Assembly (NCBI RefSeq): GCF_910592395.1
Contig: NC_088312.1
Location: 6,388,001-6,452,000 of the forward strand
Length of the DNA: 64,000 nt
From: Lineus longissimus
Lineage: Eukaryota > Nemertea > Pilidiophora > Heteronemertea > Lineidae
Reading direction: 5' to 3'
This document shows positions 49,525 to 60,445 of the stretch, piece after piece. The number at the start of each line of letters is the position of its first letter. The stretch's first letter is position 1. A program made the translations under genes and the position numbers. The notes below the pieces were generated by a model, which was not told where the DNA came from, searched no databases, and saw only the letters and a program-made list of their open reading frames with translations.

Positions 49525-50399
49525 ACCTCCCGCATGGATTCAGAGCGTACTTCAAATTTTTTCATTAATTTTGAAAAAAGCTATTTATTTTATTGTTGCC
49601 ATTATTTTTTATATTCAAACGATCGTTCCAGTGGTTCATCTTTACCTAAACTGATCGAAAAACACAATCAAAACTAGACGCAAGGACCGGCAAAATAGCG
49701 AAGCTGGCGAAACATTTATGACGGGTCACCGTGATCTCATTATGGACTTATAGCGCGATTATGGGGTTGTAACTATTTTCCTGTATATTGTCACGAGGAA
49801 AGAAAAGCACGCGACTTAACGCCAACCTATTTATGTAAAGTGATAATTAGAAGGTATATAGTTCAGGAAATGCTGATAAATAATCATTCCATATCGTCTT
49901 TTGAGAGCATTTTTAATTGTAAAAAACATGTGCCTACGTCACAGAGTCTCTGCAATGGTCATTTTTATCACAATAGTCTCGCGCAGCCAGAAGTTCTTTA
50001 CTTATTGGTCTGTTACTTATTAGTCTGGCGCATGCCAGACTTTCTTTGTACGAGACGTTTTCCAGCACGATGTATGTGGGCAGAACCAACAGTGCGCAAG
50101 ATTACCTCGAGCGGGGGCAAATAATAGATTGTGCCAATGAGCATACCTTCCTCATTGAGTTTTCTCAGAATGAACAGACACCCCTATACCCCCTCAGACT
50201 CAGAAACCACAAACGCCCACCCCTTTCTGCTGCCTTAATACTTCTGGATAGGGTAGGGTCTGCACCATGATAAAGAAGTTTTTTCAATGCCTCATGTTGA
50301 TGACTCTGGAACTTGCCGAATCACGTGTTTTGACCAGTAAATCGGGCTGTAAACCGATGATGAATGAAAAAAAAGCCTCATCATCTTTTTAAATCTCTC

Positions 50400-50431
50400 G
50401 GACGGTAAACCGGATTAATCATTCCCATGGC
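50400..50431 (-). repeat. Right arm of the perfect 32-bp inverted pair
   Basis: Begins GGACGGTAAACCGGATTAAT. It ends two bases before the start of the duplicated segment at 50434. Confidence 0.8.
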
Positions 50432-50433
50432 CT

Positions 50434-51438
50434 AAGGGCACTCAGACGTGAGCCTCTATCCTTCCTATTGGCCTGGTCACATTGTAGGTTCAGTATGTTT
50501 CAAAACATGAACGGCTGAGGATTGTTCCGAAGTAATCTTTGCAATCGAGCTCAGTCGTTCATTGTTCTGCTTTTAGATGGATTATCAGGTGTGGATCTGC
50601 TCGTGCTGCCCTTGACTCTGGGTGTAACAGCATTTGTTATCTCGCCAGGTCTGGTTGTGACATTATCTGCAATCTCATCAGGCTGGTTGTGGCAGCATCT
50701 GCAATCTCATGCAGGTCTGGTTGTGCCAGCATTTCCTGTCTATCAGGTCTGGTTGTGAGAGCATATGTTGTATTATCAGGTCTGGTTGTGGCAGGATATT
50801 ATGGTATGGTTGTTGCAGTATATCTGCTGTCTCTTCAGGTCTGGTGTTCTGATTTCATGCAATCCCTTGATGAAAATGATCAGTATTCACCATGTGAAAA
50901 TGAGACACAGTTTTCTTAAGCGTGGAGACAAGGTCGACCCTGTTGAAACATGGTGCACTACGTTGGGAGAGTACACATCTAGATCAGACAGAGTACGCAT
51001 AGTGAAGCATGGCACATCCAGCAAAGACTTGGTATACTCCTGGGGAGTGCACATCCAGAAGAGATATTGTGCACTACTGTCTCATTGGCCGAGAGTCATT
51101 TCTGCAGGTAACAATATAGAACGACGGTAAAATACACAGGCCCGTTGCGGTGGAAAACAGAAATGTCCTCGTTTTTCACTTTCGCTCCGATATCTTTGAA
51201 CAGGGTAGTTCATGTACTACAGGGTGGCCCAGAATTAATTTCCCTCACACAATGGACATGATGGACACACACAATAGAATTCTATTGTGCAAGGGATCAA
51301 AACCTTTCTGGGCCACCCTGTAGAGTTTCGTGAGTTTCCTCATCAGCCTCAGGTAGGCCAATGATTTTGACAGGACCTCAGTTGGCGCCATCTGAGCTAA
51401 AAAAGTCGAACTACGCGATTACTTAAAATTAAAAATTG
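50434..51438. repeat. Duplicated segment, copy A
   Basis: Begins AAGGGCACTCAGACGTGAGC and ends CTTAAAATTAAAAATT. It matches copy B (52447-53392) over almost its whole length with scattered substitutions and indels. It contains about six 33-36-bp units with CAGGTCTGGTTGTG and a mariner-type MITE. Open frames across it arise from the tandem units and are not treated as genes. Confidence 0.9.
51220..51320. mobile_element. Mariner-type MITE inside copy A
   Basis: Terminal repeats CAGGGTGGCCCAGAA and TTCTGGGCCACCCTG are exact inverses, with TA on both sides (51218-51219 and 51321-51322). 101 bp, noncoding. Confidence 0.8.
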
Positions 51439-51902
51439 CCTCATTGTGAGGTGGAAATATCCCCCTTGTTAGGGGGGGAACGGGGGACGAATTATTCCAT
51501 GAACCCCAAACATGGTACTGCCGACCGTTGCCGGCCACAGCGTCTCTTTGCTCCGAACTTACTTACTGGGTAGGACCCTTATATGCAGTACAAATTCTCG
51601 CTGCATTACTCCTGTGTGGACGTTTCATGTGCGTACTATGTAGTATGGCTGGCCAACGGCAGGGGAGCCAGGAGCGGGCTCCGGACGCAATTAAATCTGC
51701 GATAGGGTCCGTGCACATTCTGTATACATACATTTTCGTGATTTAAAAAAAAATCAATGCTGGGAGTTTCATCAAACTTTGCAGAAATGTAGTACTATAT
51801 CTTGTCAATGTCCTAAGTGAATTTGAAAAGTTCCAATGATTCTAAATTATCTTATTAGCGTTTTCATGAGACATGTCAGAATTTGACACTCGCCGACAGG
51901 CG

Positions 51903-51926
51903 ACACGGCCCGTCACGGGGCCGTGT
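51903..51926. repeat. GC-rich hairpin
   Basis: ACACGGCCC and GGGCCGTGT form a perfect 9-bp stem with a 6-nt loop, followed by five Ts. In an animal genome this does not imply an intrinsic terminator. Confidence 0.7.
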
Positions 51927-52008
51927 TTTTGACTGTTAATCCCATCTGCCATGTTTCAGGCCCTCTAAAACGCGAAACAGCCTGCAATGGCCCTCTGTCC
52001 TCTCGCAG

Positions 52009-52029
52009 CCCCCCCCCCCCCCCTCCCCC
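52009..52029. repeat. Poly-C tract
   Basis: A run of about 16 C interrupted once by T and followed by more C. Likely length-unstable and prone to sequencing error. Confidence 0.8.
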
Positions 52030-52310
52030 GATTACCCCCTCCACATACAAGTATAAACCCCGGGAGTACCCACGGACGTTGAGAAAGCAAGTTTAAAAAT
52101 AATGGGTAAAATGCCCCTGCTGGTCTCAACTTGTCACAATCTTGTCCATTGACAATACAAAGTTATCTTTGTGTGTGGGCAGGAAGCCAGTAATAGTTAA
52201 GCTATCAATTTTAATTGCGAAACACAAACCCGTTTGACACCGTTCCCACCATCTCTCGGAGCGTGTGGAGAATAAAGAAAGGTTACCCTTATCGGATCAA
52301 ATAATGTTAG

Positions 52311-52344
52311 ACCTTAGAGTAACTAGACTGGGTTACTCTAAGGT
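52311..52344. repeat. Hairpin with a perfect 13-bp stem
   Basis: ACCTTAGAGTAAC and GTTACTCTAAGGT are exact inverses around an 8-nt loop, and flanking bases (TTAG/TTAGACC) extend the similarity. Confidence 0.75.
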
Positions 52345-52446
52345 TAGACCAAATTCCAGAGCGGCTCTATAGTCTCCAGGCCCATCCTATTCTTGGCACA
52401 ACTTGGCCGATATCGGACCGATATCACGCCGATGAGTAAAACGACA

Positions 52447-53392
52447 TAAAGGGCACTCAGACTTGGGCCTCTATCCTTCCTATTGACCTGGTCACATTAT
52501 AGGTACAGTATGTTTCAAAACATGAACGCGGATTGAGGATTGCTCCGAAGTAATCTTTGCTATCGAGCTCGTTCATTGGTCTGCTTTGAGATGGACTATC
52601 AGGTGTGGATCTGCTTGTGCTGCCCTTGGCTCGGGGTGTAACCGCATTTGTTATCTCGCCAGGTCTGGTTGCGACAATAATCTGCGATCTCATCAGGTCT
52701 GGTTGTGGCAGCAACTGCAGTCTCATCAGGTCTGGTTGTGACAGCATGTTATGGTATGATTGTCGGAGTATCTGCTGTCTCTTCAGGTCTGGTGTTCTGA
52801 TTTCATGCAATCCCTTTATGAATCAGGTATTCACCATGTGAGACACATATTTCCTAAGGGTGGAGACAAGGTCCACCCTGTAGAAACATGCTGCACTGCG
52901 TTGGGAGAGTACACATCTAGATCAGACAGAGTACGCATAGTGAAGGGGTATGGCACATCCAGCAAAGACTTGGTACACTCTCTGGCAACATGGCGAGCTA
53001 TGAAGGGGAGGGCACATCCAGAAGAGATATGGTGCACTACTGTCTCATTGGCCGAAAGTCATTTCTGTAGGTAACAATATAGAGCGACGGTAAAATACAT
53101 AGGCCAGTTGTGGTGGAAAACAGAAATGTCCTCGTTTTTCACTTTCGCTCCGATGTCTTTGAACAGGTTGACAAGTTCATGTACAACAGGGTGGCCCAGA
53201 ATTATTTTCCCTCACACAATGGATACACAGCTTTTCAGTAGAATTCTATTGTGCAAGGGAAAACCTTTCTGTGCCCCCTGTAGAGTTCCGTGAGTTTCCT
53301 CATCAATGATATTTTGATAGGACCCCCCCCCCAAGCTGGCGCCATCTGAGCTTAAAAAGTGGGACTACGCGATTACTTAAAATTAAAAATTA
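52447..53392. repeat. Duplicated segment, copy B
   Basis: Same order of landmarks as copy A: AAGGGCACTCAGACTTGGGC, the CAGGTCTGGTTG(T/C)G units (about four, against six in A), GGAGACAAGGTC, the AGTACACATCTAGATCAGAC phrase, AAATGTCCTCGTTTTTCACT, the mariner-type MITE and CTTAAAATTAAAAATTA. It ends about 315 bp before the MTCH2 start codon. Confidence 0.9.
53187..53280. mobile_element. Mariner-type MITE inside copy B, decayed
   Basis: The left end CAGGGTGGCCCAGAA is intact. The right end TTCTGTGCCCCCTG has two changes, and the left TA is now AA. The same insertion site as in copy A shows that the MITE was present before the duplication. Confidence 0.75.
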
Positions 53393-53585
53393 CCCCGTCT
53401 CTGATTTTCCCCCGATCATACAGCAGATGACCAAAAGATTCCTTCTTTGTAGATTTGACAAGCCTGGAAAGAATTTGTCTTGGGCAGTAAATGATTATTC
53501 GGTCATCTGGAGTGGAAACCAGTAACCGGTTCAAATCGAAGTCCTTTCCCCAGGTACTTTCTCAATCACCAACAGAAGTCCCAGG

Positions 53586-53670
53586 GAGCGAAACGATTTC
53601 GATTTGCAGTGAAACGATTTCGATTTGGAGCGAAACGCCTGGGGGCGAAAAGGTCAGGGAGCGAAACGAG
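53586..53670. repeat. 21-bp repeats just upstream of the MTCH2 start
   Basis: GAGCGAAACGATTTCGATTT and CAGTGAAACGATTTCGATTT are adjacent with period 21, followed by partial units GAGCGAAACGCC and GAGCGAAACGAG. They lie 40-120 bp before the start codon, so in the promoter or 5' UTR. Confidence 0.75.
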
Positions 53671-53708
53671 CGCATACCCTATTGAATGCGTGGAGTGTGA
53701 AAGGCAAA

Positions 53709-56700
53709 ATGGATGCAGCCCAGGTCGCCCTCGGTGCAGTGGTCACCACTGTTTTCCATCCTGTCGGCTATGCGAAAGTATTAATTCAGGTATGAATGCA
53801 ATAAACTTAAAGATCAGTATATTTGACTTCCGGAGAAGTTGATGTCAAAGAAGGCATCATTACTAAAAACCATTTGGTTAGTGTTTCTGAGTGATATAAT
53901 TTGTCGCTTCAGTTTTTTTCTCGCCAGGTTCCATCTCGCTGTGCATTAGTAGTGTATCATGTACACTGTACATGCTAAGTGCATTCTCCTGCATAAGTTG
54001 GGGACAAGTCCCCATCTCTAATCTGTCATTTAGAGCCAAAACAAACCTAAAGATTTAACAAACAAAAGATGTGGAATGTGACCAAGCTGTCTTTTTTGGT
54101 GTTGATTTATTGTGGCTCTCAACGGTGCTGGGTTAGGCCTTGGACAGTCCATGGCAGGCATATCCCTCACACAATGAGTGACAATCTGTTCTTGATACCG
54201 ACCTGCAATAGTATGTAGGCCTATGCAATATTGTGTTCAAATCATATCCGAAATATTTGCCTTTCTTCAGTATACAAAGATTTGACCTCTTTTTCTCAGC
54301 TGAATGAATGCAGGTTCTACACCATGACCATTTGTAAGCTTGTGAAGACTAACAATGAATTGGTTATTGTTCACTTGAGACTAACCGGGAAAATGGTCAT
54401 TTAATAATACACCAAACCATTCATGAAATCACGTGTCAGTGAGATGGTTTTTAGTTGAATATTTGAAATGTTGGACAAGGGTTAAAAAAGAATATTAATG
54501 TTGATCAGCTGTTGGATGTCTGTCTACCAGTGACTTGTTGATTTGCTGAAAGTCAGTGAAGTCTCTCTCTCACCCGTTCATTTGCTTTGATTAGCAATGA
54601 TGCAGTGGAGCTAAAAAAAGGGGGAGGAATGCAATGCGAATCATCGACATCTCCTTACAATCTTTTTCTGTTGATTTTCAGCTTGGCCATGAACCAATAG
54701 CTCCACAGCCCACGACTACCCTCTTTGGGAAGGACGTGTTAGGTTTTCCAAATGTATTCAAATACAGTGAGTCTCCAACTTCTAAAAATGATACATAAAT
54801 TGACCACGCATCGATGATATAAGCTAAAAAATGATAACCAAGATACTTGTCTTGGCTTTGACAACTGCTGTCAAATTTCCCCCCACACTTGCCTTCGGGT
54901 GGAAGCTGAATGAAATGTACAGTGCTTGATATGAAGTCATTACTGTAGATGTCCCAGACAGAAGTGCACATAAAAAAGGAGCTAATGTTCAGGCAGAATT
55001 TTATCATCCTACCACGTGCTGTACATTATAGAGGTTCCACTTCACTGCGAGCTTATGGGGAATGTAAGTTGACATTATTGATGATGTCAAAGCTGTGTAT
55101 TGGGCAAAGCAACAGTTGCAATGCAATGAAGTGGAGAAGGGAGTGGATCTGTTCTGTTAGTTGCTGGCTGACTGTATATTGTAATTTAGTGTTAACTATG
55201 ACATTTTTGCGCTACTAAAATTTGTTGTTTTTAGTTCGCCACATCAAGGCTGTGGATGGATTCCGAGGTCTGTACCGCGGTTTGGTGCCAAGGGTGGCGA
55301 ATGGTCTCGTTGGAACTGCCATGTCAAACTACACTTCTGAGGTAAGAATGTGCCTGGTTAATGTAACTGCGCTACCAAGGTAAGACAAGGTAAGAAGATG
55401 CCTTGGTTATGTAACTACCCTTCGGAGGTAAAAACTAACTTGTACATCAGCACCACTCCAGGTCCCTGGATGGCTCAAAATGGGTTTGGGTTGCCTATCT
55501 TTCAACTTCAGGCTACCAAGATGATACAACATGTATAATGCCACTTCAAGAGTGCTGGAAATCAAATATATTACCAAAGCTTTTCAATTTGTTTCAGCTA
55601 ATCAAAGATCTTGCATCAATAAAAGAAATAGAAGAAGAAGATGACAGCTCTTTCAAGAAATTCTGTGTTACTGTAAGTTAAATCAAGAGTCATTTGACAA
55701 TCTTTGTGTGTTCTAATTCATGTTGGGATAAGATCGGGACAACTGTTCGGCTGTACGAATTGTGCTCACATGTCGTTTGCGATTGGTTATTTGTCAAAGT
55801 AACTGATTGGCTGAAACATGTGGCGTGATGTGAATTAATATTTCAAATACAAATACTTGAAATAACGCTTCTGATAAGACTACTCATAGTCTTCTTCATA
55901 CTGCAGAGATTGATGCTTTGAACAGATTGATGTCTTTGGGCAGATTGAAACAAGAGCCTGGCTTTTCGAGGATAGTGCTGGCTAAGCTCAGTCCTACATA
56001 TCCTAATCATTTCTTAATAGCAACGGTAACTCAATTCTATAGGATTTCAGTATTTTGTTCATTTGCTGACATAGATTCCTGGTCATTTCAACTTCAAGCG
56101 CATTCCTATGGAAATTACCGGGGTAATACAATTTTCAATTCCAGCGTATGCTTCATAGACAAATTTTATAAGCCCATTCATCAATATTAATTGCTAATTA
56201 CTTTTTTTCAGACCTGTAGGGAAACTGCTGCAAGGTGTGCAGGTGTGATTATTAGCCAGCCTTTTCATGGTGAGTAGAAACTATAAAATAACACAATAAC
56301 TAGAAACTCTGAAATGAAACTTTACCATTGACAACTAGAAACAAATGAGAGTGATGCCATGCCCTAAAGTCGGCAGTACCCTGTTTGTAGTCTGTAGGTT
56401 GTCACCTGTTGCTTCCTGTCTAGCTGGGTGATGTTGTCAGTCTGGGTGTTGCAACCATTGTTTTTCCCTTTCCATACCTTGGTTGTGAGTGGTGAGGGGC
56501 TTGCACCAGTTTGGCAAATGGCTTAATTGCCATTCTTTAGTTCATACCAGCCTGAATTGATGGTAAATGCAATAAAATCATCATTATTTGTTAAAAAACC
56601 CTGACCTTCCAAGTTGTAAGTTTATCTGGGCAAAATTGCCTGACTGATATCTTCGTCATTCATTTCAGTGATTATGATTCGGTCCATGGCACAATTTGTT

Positions 56701-59700
56701 GGAAGAGAAACAGTATACAAGTGAGTTGATTCAACAATTAACACATGAATATTTACATTCAAAGTTTGTAGCTAAATGTCAAATAAGTAACCCCACTAGA
56801 ACATTTTCGTCAAGAATTCTGAAAACAGTCCGAAACAGGATCCTGGTTTTGTTCAATTTAAACTTAGAGTGGCCAGATTAGCACAAATAATAATGTGAGT
56901 GGAGTAGCCCTAGTGTAATGGCAGCAATTCCTACTTAAAGGTTTCGAATTTGAACTTATATCATGTTTTAATCACATCGTTATTTTATCTTCTTTCCATT
57001 TCCAGTGGCGTTTTCTCATCAATAGGCGAAATTTGGCAAAAAGAAGGAATTGTGGGATTCTTTTCGTAAGTGGTTATGATGATTTTTTTTTCTTCTTGAC
57101 AATGTTTTGAATTCACCAATTTAAGAATTAGTAGTGTCATAGGAGCCTGATAGCCTGGTGATTAACACTGCTGGCTACCACACAATAGGGCACAGGGAGA
57201 ACCGATGAGTGTTTCTGGATGAACCAGCATGGCTTTAAAGGAAATTAAACTCTACCTCTGGCCAAAGATGGAGTCACAAAACTTGCAGAATGTCATGATG
57301 GATCGGCTTGATCTTTACTTTTCTTATTTCAGTGGTTTGTTACCTCGTCTGCTCTGTGAGGCGGTGACTGTTTGGCTCTCAAGTTTAGTGTGTTATGTTG
57401 TTAACACTTATGTAATTGAAGATAAGGTAGGTAGTGAAAAAGAGAAAGACATTTTACTCACTTAATGACTTATTCTTTCTTGGCAATAAATATATTGGAT
57501 CGGCCAAACAGGCCATGGGACGAAAAGATGTCATATGTGATAAAATTTTGGGAGCGAAGTAAAAAGCTCTTATCATTTTGAATTAGTGATAACATCACAT
57601 CAGAGCTGACTTGTTTTTCATAATAATCAGGAAATTCTATAGCGACGTTTCAGATGCCGCCATTTTTAAAGAATATGTCAATAACCTCAGATCAGTATTC
57701 TTTAGTTTTAATACTATCTGTACAGTTCAATTAAAATTTTCTTATGCCACATCACATTAGGATATTCAGAAAGCTGCGTCTTTTCACCCGTTCTCCGAGG
57801 TGAGTTTCAACAAGTATAATGCACATTTGTGACCCATCACAGCAAAACGAGGCGCATGTCGCTCTGAGCTTGGCAGGTTGAGACGGACTGTCTGTTCATT
57901 TCTCTATTGTCTGCCTTTTGTGAAATATGAGCACATCATTCTCTTCCATTATCTTCTTGTGTCATTTAGGCTCTTCTTCTGTGCGACAAGCGCCTGGTTT
58001 TGCTGTGACGGGTCACATTTTTGTAGCACAGGCTTTTGCTAGGCCTGTGTTCTATTACACATTATGTAGTCTTTTTTTTACTATGCCTATTGTAGCATGT
58101 TTTTAAAAATTATTATCAATGATCCTCAGTCATATTTCACCAGAATGGGCATATCACTTGATAAAATCTTTAAATTCCTCTATTCCAAGTGAATGGTAAG
58201 GTAACAGTGTTCATTTTATCGAAGGCACTGCAGTTGGTTTAAATAGTCCACAACGTTTCTCCTTGTTCTCTCAAAAATGTCTTTAGGTGGACTTTTTAAC
58301 TCCATCCATCCATCAAATTAACATTGGTTCCTATTTTACATGGTGTTTATCGTGTGGGAGGAGCCTGATATGGAGGTTTTCAAATTTGCAGTGGAATTAG
58401 TGAATTGTAAAACAAGCTCTTTGCTAGAATACTGAGTTATGTTTAGCCGCAGGCTGAGTTGTGTTTTGCCTGGCGCCACAACAGGTAGAGTGGCTGCATT
58501 TCTGCCATTGAAGCTCTAATGGGAGAGTTTGAATGAAATTTAGGGTGCAGACTTGATAGTATTTGTTGAAGTGACAGAAGCCTTACTGGTGCAATATGAG
58601 AGGATCAGTAGCTTGAATGTTCTACGTGTGGTCTTCAGTCTTTGTATTGTGTTTGCAGGATATGAAATCTTACACAAACGCAGCATGCGGGGTGAGTAGA
58701 CCGTGTAAGCCTGCTTGGCCATGCCTGATTTTAACCTCGTTTCTCATAAGAGTCAACTTGTAAAGTTATTTAGAAAACAACAAAGGAGCATTCATATATT
58801 TCTGGCTCTTCCAGAATCATGGTTATCATCAATTATGGCCTGGGCTGCTTTGCTTAACTGAAATCCTTTTTCCTAGAAATTTGTTTTTGTTGTTGCTTTA
58901 ATACCATATTCTCGTGATTTTTCTTCTTGTTTTGATTTCTACATTTGGCGTTGTTTGTGCTTGCTGTAAAAAATGCATTTAGTGGCCACTGCATAAAATC
59001 AAAGGAGGCCAAGATTTGTATCTTGACATGGTCATGACCAATATTAGTGACATGGCCTTGTGTTCAATTTCTGGTAATTGTCATGGTGGGCTAGTCAAGT
59101 CGTTACGTTAATATCATAACCCACCCTGTCAGAGGGGCACAGTGGAAACATCACCGCCTGTCACCTCTGAGATCCCAGGTTTTATTCCTGGTCCCGGTAC
59201 ACTCATGTGATAGAAGTAGTCTCTCTCCTCATTTAAAGCTTAAAGTTAGATCTTTACAATGTGTTAATGATAAAAAATGAAGACATAATCTGGTCGCAAG
59301 TCAGGAAATTTGAGGCCACACTGTCCGAATTGCTATGTGATCAAGTCAACATTTAAATGAACCTGTGATGAATTTTGTATCCTAGATAAATTGCTGATTT
59401 GGAAAATGATTCAAATGTGCTTGTCATTAATTTACTTTAATTTAATTGTTGAGGCACAGCTTAGTAATGGAGAGCTATGGTCTGGATTAGAAAAAAATTG
59501 AGTTAAATCAAATGGAACCTTTCGTTTTCCTTCTTCAGCTCCTGGTGACTCATCTAACGTACCCATTCACACTGGTTGGTAACTGCATGGCTGTGAGTGG
59601 CAGCGGGCTGAAGGCTGGACATCCACCATTTATGCCTGTCTACTCTGACTGGTATGACTGTTGGTCACATCTTAACCGACATGTAAGTATTGACTCAACT

Positions 59701-60445
59701 GAAACTGCAAGGATGCAAATTTTAAGGCATATGCTGGACTTTCATGTATTGTGGTTGCCCGATCATCAAGTTTTCTTGGTAAAATTGATCCGTGAATCAA
59801 TTTGCTGGACTTCAGAAAGGTAAATTAGGGCTCTGTAAGTGTGTAAATGTGTACTGAGTGTACTGCTCTATGCATGCGAATCATGGAAGATGACCAAGAA
59901 GATCAACAAGAAACTGGACACTTTCCAAACGAAGTGCCTGAGGAGAATCCGAGGCATCTACTGGCCAAGAACAATCAGTAACGAAGACCTACTGAGAGAC
60001 GCTAACCTGAAGCCCATATCAGAATTGGTGAAGGAACGAAGATGGCAATGGTTGGGCCATGTGCTCCGAATGCCTGCAAACGCATTGCCAAGGAGAGCAC
60101 TCACATGGACACCACAGGGGAGACGGAATAGAGGCAGACCAAGAGAGATAGTAATGTTCCCTTTAGTAATCTCACCACAGTAATGATCCCAGTTGCAATC
60201 TCATCACAGTAATGATCCCAGTAGAAATCTCAACACTTTGAGTACAGAGGAGTCCAAGACGTGACTTTTCATTGTCCTGGAAAAGTTGTTCTGCATGTTT
60301 TATAATTTCTTACATTTTACTGTTTACTTTTCAGGGCAATCTGAAGCGCGGCTCAAGTTTGTTCTTTAGATATTACAAGGGCCCAGTGATCATGAAGGGC
60401 GGGAAACCAATCGCAGCAACAATGGTTTTCCAGGATAGTTTTTAA
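53709..60445 (+). CDS. MTCH2: Mitochondrial carrier homolog 2, complete 12-exon gene
   Basis: Coding exons: 53709-53789, 54682-54766, 55235-55341, 55598-55672, 56212-56269, 56669-56720, 57006-57065, 57333-57426, 57761-57799, 58659-58691, 59539-59682 and 60335-60445 (TAA). All junctions are GT/AG and the phases agree, giving 312 residues against about 303 in human. MTCH2 is an outer-mitochondrial-membrane relative of SLC25 carriers that inserts tail-anchored proteins and receives tBID. Three carrier-like repeats are visible, with degenerate PX[DE]XX[KR] signatures: HPVGYAKVLIQ (about 17-27), QPFHVIMIR (about 132-140) and YPFTLVGN (about 235-242). GFRGLYRGLVPR, GIVGFFSGLLPRLL and VCYVVNTY match MTCH2 positions well. 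Residues about 99-111 are an acidic linker. The 39-bp and 33-bp exons 9 and 10 (ending SFHPFSE and beginning DMKSYTNAACG) encode the linker before the third repeat. Introns carry transposon debris. No break or missing exon was seen. Confidence 0.95.
56895..56955 (+). repeat. SINE-like relic in MTCH2 intron 6
   Basis: GTAGCCCTAGTGTAATGGCA looks like a degenerate A box and GGTTTCGAATTTG like a B box with one inserted base. Weak. Confidence 0.3.
57145..57225 (+). repeat. SINE-like relic in MTCH2 intron 7
   Basis: GATAGCCTGGTGATTAACAC, then TGCTGGCTACC, resembles a tRNA D-arm and anticodon region. No convincing B box follows. Confidence 0.3.
57828..58017. mobile_element. MITE in MTCH2 intron 9
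   Basis: The left end TGTGACCCATCACAGCAAAA and the inverse of the right end, TGTGACCCGTCACAGCAAAA, agree over about 35 bp with a few changes (continuing (G/C)AGGCGC.TGTCGC). 190 bp, noncoding. Confidence 0.75.
59115..59230 (+). repeat. tRNA-derived SINE relic in MTCH2 intron 10
   Basis: GAGGGGCACAGTGGAAACAT is A-box-like; CCCAGGTTTTATTCCTGG is a B-box region with a surviving paired stem. Followed by GTACACTCATGTGAT and a CT-rich stretch. Confidence 0.45.
59848..60150 (+). pseudogene. LINE reverse-transcriptase C-terminal fragment in MTCH2 intron 11
   Basis: About 100 codons are open on the plus strand. The order LLYACESW (first residues), LDTFQTKCLRRIRGI, NEDLL, RRWQWLGHVLRM, LPRRAL.W.P.GRR and RGRP is the familiar tail region of non-LTR retrotransposon ORF2 proteins, downstream of the polymerase core (LLYG.E.W, RRI.GI, WLGH..RM..... 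RGRP). No polymerase catalytic motif, endonuclease or 5' part is present, so it is a 5'-truncated copy. It sits between MTCH2 exons 11 and 12 in the gene's sense direction, which is unlikely to add coding sequence because both host splice sites are intact. The clade (RTE-like or another) cannot be settled from this piece. Confidence 0.8.
60164..60235. repeat. About 31-bp tandem repeat, 2.3 copies
   Basis: The phrases AATCTCA(C/T)CACAGTAATG and ATCCCAGT(T/A)G repeat right after the LINE fragment and may be its 3'-end repeat. Confidence 0.65.

Noticed and set aside
50522-51130. Overlapping 78-126-codon ORFs in the duplicated segment as membrane proteins
   Set aside because: The hydrophobic runs come from CAGGTCTGGTTGTG tandem units; frames differ between copies A and B.
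51903-51931. Rho-independent terminator (hairpin plus T run)
   Set aside because: This is animal nuclear DNA; bacterial terminators are not relevant here.
53609-53842. 77-codon ORF across the MTCH2 start
   Set aside because: Different frame from the MTCH2 first exon; runs into the first intron and reflects the 21-bp upstream repeats.
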